This document shows, piece by piece, positions 56,195-64,000 of a DNA stretch of 64,000 bases (within the stretch, counting starts at the first letter, position 1; each line of letters starts with the position of its first letter). A model generated the notes under the pieces. That model had not been told where the DNA came from and made no database searches. It saw only the letters and a list, made by a program, of their open reading frames with translations. The translations under genes were made by a program, and so were the position numbers. The DNA is taken from positions 6,627,001-6,691,000 of the forward strand of contig CM057480.1 of the NCBI GenBank assembly GCA_030035585.1, given 5' to 3'. The DNA is from Dugong dugon (taxonomy: Eukaryota; Chordata; Mammalia; Sirenia; Dugongidae).

Positions 56195-56770
56195 TTAGGA
56201 TTTGCTCATTCCTGACCTCTGTGCTTTTGTACTAGGCATTCCCTCTGTCGGTAATACTTGGTTTTCAGGAATCCGTGGCCACCTCCCTTCTCAAATCCCA
56301 GCTCAGAAGCCCTTGCCTCCTCTAAGTCTTTCAGCCATGCCTCACCCATCAAGCCTCCTGCCTGTTGCTTGTCCACGCCTGCTTCGCTCAACGTGCACGT
56401 GCTGAAATACTGCTTGGTAAAAGTTTTATGCTGTTTCCTATCTCTGTGCTTTTGCAAACTGTCTCATCGCACCTAGAGCACCCTCCCCGTGGCTCACAGC
56501 TCTCCTCTGTGACTGGAAAACTCCTACTCAGCCTTCATAACTCATTCAGGTGTCACCTCTTCTGGGAAGTTAAGTCATATCTGGCAGGCCCCCTCCTCAG
56601 ACCAGGAGGCACACTCCCACTTCCATGGTGCCATCAACAGTTCTGTCACACTACACTGCGGGGATTTCGTAGAGACAAAATCGCCAGCTCCTTGGAGGCA
56701 GCAAAGGCCAAGTCACAAACTTTGATCTAAGCACCAGGAACCCTGAACAACTCTTTGTTGAATGCCTACC
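56195..56770 (+). repeat. L2 LINE 3' segment
   Basis: TTTGCTCATTCCTGACCTCT, ACTCATTCAGGTGTCACCTC and the terminal CTCTTTGTTGAATGCC. Confidence 0.75.
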
Positions 56771-57029
56771 CACTAGATGCCTGGTTAACCAGAGGTTTCC
56801 TATTGTTGAAAGCAAGCGCCTTAGGTCTTCCTAGTCTGGTTAGAAACCTCCCTTCCTAGTCCTTGTGCAGCCCATTAGCCCCTATCATGGGGCAATATCA
56901 GGCAGGAGGAAGCCTACGATTGTCGTCTGATGCGAACATTTTCCTTATTTCTCTTCCTACCCACACACCCCCTTTCTTTTTTATTTTTTAAGCTTTTGGC
57001 TCTTGCAAGTTTATTTAGTTAGTTTTACT

Positions 57030-57315
57030 TATTTTCATTTTTTACTTTTATATTTTGAAATAATTGCACATGTAGAAAAAATTGCAATAATAGTACAAAG
57101 ACCTCCCGTAATACCCTTCACCCAGAGTGCCCAGATGTTAACATTTTGCCCAATTTGCATTATCACTTCCTCTTTCCCTCCCTGTCTATATATTCACATA
57201 CAAGTACATATTATTACATATTCATATGTAATATGTACATATTACACATTGTTGTTATTTGCTAGCGAGTATTACACATACATAATATGTATTATACATA
57301 TTATTGTTTTCTCAG
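57030..57315 (-). repeat. Old L1-type 3' repeat (part 1)
   Basis: TTTTGAAATAATTGCACATG, GATGTTAACATTTTGCCCAA, then an AT-rich ATATTACATA tract. Continues at 57533 and 58101 around two insertions. Confidence 0.55.
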
Positions 57316-57517
57316 GAGTCCTGGTGGCACAGTGGTTAAGCACTTGGCTGCCAATCGAAAGGTTGGAGGTCTGAACCCACCCGGCTGCTCTGCAGGAGAA
57401 ACATGTGGTAGTCGGCTCCCGTAACTATTATAGCCTTGGAAACCCTATGGGGCAGTTCTACCGTGTCCTATAGGGTCGCTATGAGTTGGAATTGACTCAC
57501 CGGCAGTGGGTTTTGGG
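57316..57517 (+). repeat. AfroSINE, long form
   Basis: Exact 15-bp duplication TTATTGTTTTCTCAG at 57301-57315 and 57518-57532. Confidence 0.95.
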
Positions 57518-57532
57518 TTATTGTTTTCTCAG

Positions 57533-57600
57533 AACCATTTGGGAGTAAAGTTGCAGACGTGATGACCCTCTACTCCTAATTATTTCCTTGTGCATTTTCC
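57533..57600 (-). repeat. Old L1-type 3' repeat (part 2)
   Basis: AACCATTTGGGAGTAAAGTT and GTTGCAGACGTGATGACCC continue the host repeat. Confidence 0.55.
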
Positions 57601-58100
57601 TTCTTTCTTTTTTTAATTGTGCTTTAGATGAAGGTTTACAGAACAAATCAGTTTCTCATTAAACAATACACATAATGTTTCATGACATTGGTTGCCAGCC
57701 CCCCGACGTGTCAACACTCTCCCCTTCCCGACCTCGAGTACCCCATTTCCATTCATCCAGTTTTCCTGTGCCCTCCTGCCTTCTGATCCTTGCCCCTGGG
57801 CTGTGTGCCCATTTAGTCTTGTATACATGGTTGAACTACATGTACCATTGTTTGTTTTCTGGGCCTGTCTAATCTTGGCCTGAAGGGTGAACCTCAGGAG
57901 TGACTTCAGTACTGAGCAACAAGGGTGTCCGGGGGGCCATGCTCTTGGGGTTTCTCCAGTCTCTGTCAGGCCAGTAAGTCTGGTCTTTTTTGTGAGTTGG
58001 CATTTTGTTCTACATTTTCCTTCCGCTCTGTCTGGGACCGTCTACTGTGATCCCTGTCAGAGCGGTCAGTGGTAGCAGCCGGGCACATCTAGTTGCGCTT
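57601..58100 (-). repeat. Elephant-abundant poly(A) retroelement
   Basis: Reverse 3' end TTTTTTTAATTGTGCTTTAG, then GTGTCCGGGGGGCCATGCTC. Similar flanks CCTTGTGCATTTTCC and CCTTGCATATTTTCT. Shares the family of 8144-9138 but lacks its internal repeat. Confidence 0.7.
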
Positions 58101-58245
58101 CCTTGCATATTTTCTAAGAACACGGATATTATCGTATAGAACCAAAGTACAGTTATCAAAATCAGGAAATTAACAGCGATACAATTTTGCCATCTAGTCC
58201 ACGGGCCTCATTCAAATTTCACCAGTTATCCCAGTGATGTCCTGA
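58101..58245 (-). repeat. Old L1-type 3' repeat (part 3)
   Basis: GTACAGTTATCAAAATCAGG and CTCATTCAAATTTCACCAGT complete the host repeat; the same sequence in plus orientation is at 62974-63270. Confidence 0.55.
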
Positions 58246-59480
58246 ATGGGCAAATCTGTTCTTCCTTTTCCCAGGGTCCAGTTGAGGGAGGACAGCATGT
58301 GGCATGAATCTGGGACAGCTCCCCAGACCTCCTTTGTCCTTCACGACCTGACAGTTTTGAAGAGTCCGGGCCGGTGGTTTTATTCCCTCACAGGTTTAAA
58401 AATGCCTCCTAAAATTTCCCGTCTCATCCTGTTGTTAGCCAGCTCTTTTTTTCCAGACTTGGGGGAGGGACTCTTTGCAGGGCCCTTGTAAAACCTTAAA
58501 TAAACTATGTGAACAAATTCCACTTTGACCACTCTCTTGTTAAAATTCCTTAAAAAAAGTTCACTCGTTGTTGGGCCCAGAGGACCCTAACCCAAAAGCC
58601 AGGCTTCTCCTAATAGCCGCTGTTCCTCAAAAGATTTTATATGCTGTTTAATGATTTTTCACGAAGGGTTTTCCTTGCTCTTAAAGTCAGATTAATTGAA
58701 TTTTAATTCAGCAGGACCGCCCCCTGGAACCCTGGCTCAGCAGGTTGAGTCGGGGCCTTGAGACCTCACGGAGGCCTTTGCTGAGGCGGTGGAATTCTGA
58801 GGGGTGGAAACCCAGCCCTGCAGCACCTGAAACTCTGTTCTGGAATGATTTCCTCACTTCTCCTTTGGACCTTAAGGAAAGAATCCCCCTCCCCCCTTTT
58901 TTTTCCTCAGCAGAAGAAAACCTGGTTGAAAAGACCCAGGAACGTCTACCACTTCAGCTTTCCACTTCAGCTTTCGCTGACTCGATCTCACAATGGATTT
59001 TCCCACCTTTGATTCAAGAAGCCAAAGAGCCTTCCTGTGGCCCAAGTGACCCTCCTATGAGCTCCAGCCTTGGAACGATGCCATTTTCCTGCTGATCCTT
59101 TCAGCAGGTCACTCTCTCTTTGAAAAAACAAAACAAAAAACTTTTAATTTGTATTAAAACAATTTTTTTTGAACAGCTAAACGTGGTTAAAATTCCAAAA
59201 AAGGCAAAAGACTGTACCAAGAAGAATCTAGGCCTCTTCTCCTGAATCCTGGCCTCCGTGCACCATCTGGCTGGTTCAGGGTTTGCAGGAGCCTGGACTC
59301 CTTTCCTTCTCTGAATTTCATTGAATAAATCAGCGAGTGAGGCGCCAAAGCATTGCCATTTCCTCCCAGCATACTGCCTCCTCTCCATTTTCACCACTAG
59401 CCCTACCTGGCTTTCAGTAAATGAATAAAAACCCATTCTCAGAATTCTATAAAACATTCCGCCTTTAAATGGACTTTGTC
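58246..59480. other. No feature recognised
   Basis: 1.2 kb of unique sequence. The 116-codon frame (58745-59095 +) and the 118-codon frame (59101-59457 -) have no recognisable domain. Confidence 0.45.
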
Positions 59481-59600
59481 GCAGCCAAAAGGTCAGCAGT
59501 TCGAATCTATCAGGTGCTCTTGAAGCCCTATGGTGCAGTTCTACTCTGTCCTATAGGGGTCGCTATGAGCCGGAATCGACTCGACAGCAACCATAGCAAA
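59481..59600 (+). repeat. AfroSINE, short form, head truncated
   Basis: GCCAAAAGGTCAGCAGTTCG to GAATCGACTCGACAGCAACC. Confidence 0.9.
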
Positions 59601-59656
59601 CAGACGCGCTGAGCTCCGACAGCAGCCACCCCACTTGTGCAGCCTGCAGGGAGCTA

Positions 59657-59805
59657 ACCTCGTTGTCGTCGAGTCAATTCGGACTCATAGCGACCCTGCA
59701 GGAGAGAGCAGAAGCATAGGGCTTCTAAGGAGCGGCTGGTGGATTTGAACTGCCGACCTTTTGGTTAGCAGCGGTAGCTCTCAACTACAGTGCCACCAGG
59801 GTTTC
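59657..59805 (-). repeat. AfroSINE, short form
   Basis: Complete minus copy; flanks CCTGCAGGGAGCT and CCTGCAAAGAGCT are a target duplication. Confidence 0.92.
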
Positions 59806-60185
59806 CTGCAAAGAGCTGGCCGAGGGCAGACGAAGGGCTGCCTGCGACCTCAGATTCCCGATCCAGGTGGCCACAGTCGGGTTTTTCAGGTTTTTTTTCA
59901 AACTGTTCTTGTGAACAGCCAGTAAGGAAGAAAAAGCCATTTCCTCGCTAGGAAAGACGGCCTGAAAACGTCAAGGGCTCCGGGCAGGGCCAGGCAAGGG
60001 GAGGCCCCTCCCCACCCACTCCTTACTTACACCTGTAGGCAGCCACCACCCCAGCTGGCTCGGGCTGAACAGAGAGACACCCTTCCTGCAACGGGGAGGG
60101 GCCATTGACAGTGCAACGTTCACTAAGGAAGCACTATCCATACGCTCTCCCTCCTCCTTACCCCCTACCTGCAACGGGAGCCTTA
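59806..60185. other. No feature recognised
   Basis: Unique intergenic sequence. Confidence 0.4.
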
Positions 60186-60280
60186 CCCTCATTTTATGCA
60201 CCGGAACTGAGGTTCAGAGAGCTCAAGCAACCTGTGCGCAGTCACACAGCCAGGAAATGGCAGAGCTGGGATTTGACTCC
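60186..60280 (-). repeat. MIR SINE fragment
   Basis: GTCACACAGCCAGGAAATGG and GCAGAGCTGGGATTTGA; an AfroSINE begins at its end. Confidence 0.8.
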
Positions 60281-60446
60281 AAAAACCAAAACCAAACCCG
60301 TTGCCATCAAGTTGATTCCAACTCATAGTGACCTTAGCGACACAGTAGAACTTCTCCATAGAGTTTCCAAGGGGCACTTGGTGGATTCAAACTGCCGACC
60401 TTTTGGTTAGCAGCCACAGCACTTAACCGTTGCGCCACCAGGGTTT
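60281..60446 (-). repeat. AfroSINE, short form
   Basis: Complete minus copy with a (CCAAAA)n-like tail. Confidence 0.93.
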
Positions 60447-60609
60447 CTCTTCTGGAAAATTTGAATCCAGGAGTGTCTCATTCTAACATCCAAGACTTCC
60501 CCATGACCACATGCAGCTTCCCTTCCAAAACCGGAGGAGAGGGTCGGATTGGGGATCCCCTCTCAGCATTGAAGCGGGCTGTGCATTGACTTAGCTGATT
60601 TCACCTTTA

Positions 60610-60794
60610 GTGACCTGGTACTTTCTAGGTACCAGGCACTGTTCCTGGCACTGTGCAAACATTCCCTCATTTCCGCATCATAACAGGCCTCCGAGGTATG
60701 TATTATCACCAACGCCTTTTACAGAGGAGGAGAATGCAGCACAGAGGTGAAGTAACTTGATCAAGGTCACACAGGAAATAGTGGAACTGGGATC
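60610..60794 (-). repeat. MIR SINE
   Basis: GGTACCAGGCACTGTTCCTG, CTTTTACAGAGGAGGAGAAT and AAGGTCACACAGGAAATAGT. Confidence 0.88.
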
Positions 60795-60837
60795 TGGGTG
60801 GTTCGGTGGTAGAATTCTCACCTTCTATGAAGGAATT

Positions 60838-61005
60838 TGGAGCCCTAGTGGTGCAGTGGTTAAGAGCTCGGCTGCTGACCAAAAGGTCGACAGTTTGAAT
60901 CTACCAGCCGCTCCTTGGAAACCTTATGGTGCAGTTCTACTCTGTCTTACAGGGTCACTATGAGTTGGAATCAACTCGACAGCAACGGGTTTGGTTTTTG
61001 TTGGT
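60838..61005 (+). repeat. AfroSINE, short form, inside the composite SINE
   Basis: Exact 12-bp duplication TATGAAGGAATT at 60826-60837 and 61006-61017. The insertion falls between the A and B boxes of the tRNA-like head. Confidence 0.95.
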
Positions 61006-61096
61006 TATGAAGGAATTAGATTCCCGCTCTATGTACCTCGTTCACAGCCACCACCTATCTGTCAGGAGACGTTGGTGTGTTGCAATGGTGCTTGCA

Positions 61097-61298
61097 GGAG
61101 CCCTTGGGGTGCAATGGTTGAGCGCTAGGCTGCTAACCGAAAGGTCGTTGGTTAGAACCCACCCAGCAGCTCTGTGGGAGAAAAGACCTGGCGATCTGCT
61201 CCCATAAAGATTACAGCCTGGGAAACCCTATGGGGCAGTTCTACTGTGTCCTACAGGGTTGCTATGAGTTGGAATCGACTGGATGGCACATACAACAA
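61097..61298 (+). repeat. AfroSINE, long form, inside the composite SINE
   Basis: Long-form GGGAGAAAAGACCTGGCGAT segment. Its 3' end reads GGATGGCACATACAACAACA, an RTE-type tail in place of the TTTGGTTTTGG type. Confidence 0.92.
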
Positions 61299-61510
61299 CA
61301 TGCTACTTGGACAGGTTTCAGTAGAGCTTCCAGACTAAGGTGGACTAGGAAGAAAGGCCTGGTGATCTACTTCCCAAAATCAGCCCATTAAAAGCCTATG
61401 GAGCACAACAGTCCAATTCACAACTGATCACGGGGATGGCACAGGACTGGACAGCGTTTCCTTCCACTTTGGGGTGGCCACGAGTTGGAGGCCAACTTAA
61501 CTGCAGCTAA

Positions 61511-62539
61511 CAATCTGGTTCCGGAGTCTGTGTTTCACACCTTCCCTGAAGTCAGAGCTAGAAGAAGTAGAGCGTGTACACATGGGTGGCTGGCAAACAA
61601 ATTAGAGAGCAAGCAAGCAGTGTACCTCCCAAAATCTGTGGAAAGGAAACCCACGCCCTGCCCACCTTGAGTGACGGGAGCCTGCTATGGGAGTCATGTC
61701 CGGGCAGAGTCATTGCTGGCCTGCTGCCAGCCCTGCCCTTCCCAGGGAGCCCTTCGGTGGGAAGAATCTTGTCCAAGCAGGCTCGTCGGCCTGACTGTGG
61801 GAACATGGGTCCCAGGGTCCCAGGAGTGGAGGGAAGCTTCTTTCTTTACAGACCCTCCCACCCATGGCCCTCTGCAGACTCTCAAAGCCCTATGTGAACT
61901 AGAGGTAGGTCCTCAAAGATCTGCCCCCACCTGGACATGGGTTAATCCCCAACTCAGGACTGCTGTCCACCTTGCATTTCGACAGGTGTGAGCCCAGTGT
62001 GAACACGTTACCTCCTGCGATCTCTCTCCTGGACACCCCTTCTTGCCGCTGCTTCACTTCTGGTCCCAAACAGCCTTCCTCCAGCTAGCATTGTGGTTAT
62101 TACCTGAGTCTATTCTCCTCCCAGATCTCCCCGACTGCTCCTTCCCCCGTGTTCCGTGATAACGAGAGCCACAGTAACTAAGTGGGAGTGGAAATTGTAT
62201 TTCTCAACCTGAAACACATGCCATTTTTAGAAAGGGAAATTGGGATGTCTTTGGTGTTTTAGTTATTGGGCTGTTTTGGGGGTGGGGTGGGCATAGGGGT
62301 GCTAGAATCCAAATGGACAGTGAAATAAGAGCAGAAAACACTTGAGAAACCACAGTCCCGGCTTCTGAGAAGAGCAGTCTTTCAGCTTCGGTGGGGAGAC
62401 CATGATGAAAATGATGGGCCTTCTTGCCCATAAAAATGCATGTACAGTTATCAAGGAACATTCAGACAAGCCCAGGCGGAGGAAAGTCCTCTGAGACCAC
62501 TGCCCTGGAGTCCTCAAAACAGTCAATGTCATGAAAGAC
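61511..62539. other. No feature recognised
   Basis: Unique intergenic sequence; overlapping open frames near 61550-61990 have no domain. Confidence 0.45.
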
Positions 62540-63270
62540 CAAAAAGGCTGGAGGAATGTTCTGAATTAAAGATCACATGTGTGTGAAAGCTGGACGAGAA
62601 TAAGGAAGACCAAAGAAGAACTGATGCCTTTGAGAATATTGAATATCCCATGGGCTGCCAGAAGAATGAACACCTCTGTCTAGGAAGAAGTACAACCAGA
62701 ATGCTCCTTAGAAGCAAGGATGGCGTCTTACATACTTTGGATATGTTATCAGGAGGGATCAGTCCCTGGAGAAGGACATCATTCTTGGTAAAGTAGAGGG
62801 TCAGTGAAAAAGAGGAAGACCCTTGACGAGAAGGATTGATACAGTGGCTGCAACAATGGGCTCAAGTATAACAATGATTATGAGGATGGGGCAGGACTGG
62901 GCAGTGTTTCCTTCTGTTGTACATTGGGTGGCTATGAGTTGGAACCAACTCAGTGGCACCTAACAACGACAACAACAAAGATTTCTGTCAACCAAGTACA
63001 AAGTGAGATCTTGAATTGGATTCTGGACCAGAGGAAAAGGCTCAATAAAGGGCCTTTGGGGGCAATAGAGGACATTTGACTATGGACTGTATATTAGATA
63101 ATATTTTTTTGTATCAGTGTTAAATTTCCTGGGACTGATAATTGTGTTATGACTGTGTGGAGAATGGCCTTGTTCTTGGAAATACAGGCCGAGGCACTTA
63201 GGGGTGAAGTATCATGGTGTCTGCAATTTACTCTCAAAAGTTCATTAAAAAAATTATATCCACTAAAGTA
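62540..63270 (+). repeat. Old L1-type 3' repeat, split by an RTE
   Basis: CAATGTCATGAAAGACC before 62573 and GAATTGGATTCTGGACCAG, GATAATTGTGTTATGACTG, TGGTGTCTGCAATTTACTCT after 62973 belong to one repeat, the reverse of 57030-58245. Confidence 0.5.
62574..62972 (+). mobile_element. RTE-type LINE 3' end
   Basis: GAAGAAGTACAACCAGAATG, GGAGAAGGACATCATTCTTG and the terminal CACCTAACAACGACAACAAC. Small internal deletions; the CGA-to-TGA change at GGTCAGTGA is shared with 27119-27740. Confidence 0.88.
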
Positions 63271-63385
63271 AATGTTGGCAAGGGTTAATCGGTGGATCTA
63301 GGGCATAAGGGCATGCATTAAACCACTTTTTCAACTTTTTTATATCTTTAGTATTTTTTAAGAAAAGTTGGGGGACTTGCAACTT

Positions 63386-64000
63386 AACAATAAATGGACA
63401 AAACCCAATTAAAAAATGAGCAAGGGCTTGAATAGACATTTCTCCGAAGAAGATATATAAATGGCCAGTGAACACCTGGAAACATGCTCAATATCATTAG
63501 ATCATTAGTCATTAAAAACCCAAACCCGTTGCTGTCGAATTGATTCCGACTCATAGCGACCCTGTGGGACTGAGTAGAACTGCCCCATTTCCAAGGAGCG
63601 GCTGGTAGATTTGAACTGCTGACCTTTTGGTTAGCAGCTGAGCTTTTAACCCCTGCACCACCAGGACTCCTCACTAGTCAGGGAAATGCACCTCAAAACC
63701 CCAATGAGGTACCACTTCACGACCAATTAGGATGGTTATAATCAAACACACACAAACAAAAACAAATAAACCAGTAGCAAGAGAATGTGGAGAAATTAGA
63801 ACCCTCGTGTTGCTGGGGGGAACGTAAAACGCTGTGGCTGCTTTGGGAAACAATTTGGCAAGTCTTCAAACAGTTAAACATCGAGTTACCGTTTGACCCA
63901 GCAATTCCACTCATAGGTATGTACCCAAAGTCACTGAAAACGTAACTGTTTCACAGGGCTGTTCATTATTTACAACAACTAAACCCACATGTTCATCAGC
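63386..64000 (+). repeat. L1 LINE ORF2 3' region, runs off the window
   Basis: ATTTCTCCGAAGAAGATATA, GAATGTGGAGAAATTAGAAC and GACCCAGCAATTCCACTCAT. Split by an AfroSINE at 63512. Several stops; inactive. Confidence 0.93.
63512..63670 (-). repeat. AfroSINE, short form
   Basis: Flanks TCATTAGTCA (63502) and TCACTAGTCA (63671); lacks the CCATAGGGTTTCC core (CCCATTTCCAAGG). Confidence 0.92.

Larger units (their letters stand above)
60795..61510 (+). repeat. Composite tRNA-Gly/RTE SINE, split by two AfroSINEs
   Basis: Head GGGTGGTTCGGTGGTAGAAT at 60797-60816; box B and body resume at 61006-61096; RTE-derived body and tail at 61306-61500 (GGACAGGTTTCAGTAGAGCT, AGAAAGGCCTGGTGATCTAC, GGACTGGACAGCGTTTCC). 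Same architecture as 15533-15866. Confidence 0.75.
44435..64000. other. Intergenic DNA upstream of TRIM71
   Basis: No exon of another gene was recognised on either strand. In human the next gene on this side is CNOT10, tens of kb away, so its absence is expected. The content is almost entirely repeats, listed singly. Confidence 0.7.

Noticed and set aside
44435..64000. Exons of CNOT10 or another neighbour
   Set aside because: No open frame looked like a conserved exon; distance in human makes absence likely.

Overview
This is vertebrate nuclear DNA, most likely from an elephant (Proboscidea). The evidence is about 47 copies of an afrotherian tRNA-derived SINE (AfroSINE/PSINE type), several RTE-type LINE copies matching the elephant RTE family as I remember it, and older mammal-wide repeats (MIR, L2, L1, MLT1-type LTRs, MER5). 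Repeat family names come from recall of consensus sequences, not from a database search.

Only one protein-coding gene could be supported. The minus strand at 42011-42871 is the first coding exon of TRIM71 (LIN41), an E3 ubiquitin ligase and RNA-binding repressor of pluripotency and germ-cell development. It encodes 287 residues: a RING finger with a long Ser/Gly insert, B-box 1 and the first ligands of B-box 2. It ends at a consensus splice donor in phase 0. A CpG island of about 2.3 kb covers the exon and the upstream promoter (about 41990-44335).

Positions 1-42010 are then the 5' part of the large TRIM71 intron 1. Exons 2-4 (coiled coil, filamin and NHL repeats) are not in the window. Positions 44335-64000 are upstream intergenic DNA, on the side where human chromosome 3p22 has CNOT10; no CNOT10 exon was seen.

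Layout: repeat-rich intron (1-34850); repeat-poor intron, the largest block being 34850-37830 and another 38005-41400; a diverged tandem repeat (41400-41965); TRIM71 exon 1 and CpG island; then repeat-rich intergenic DNA (44435-64000). Young SINEs are absent from 38004 to 45680, as expected around a developmental promoter.

The most interesting observations are: a tRNA-Gly-headed SINE whose body is built from both ends of an RTE LINE, once intact and once split by two AfroSINEs; a site hit twice, leaving three copies of one 13-bp target; a 995-bp poly(A) element with perfect 16-bp target duplications inside an AfroSINE; and, in TRIM71, an AATAAA that overlaps the stop codon of an exon-1 read-through frame, which could give a truncated RING/B-box isoform.
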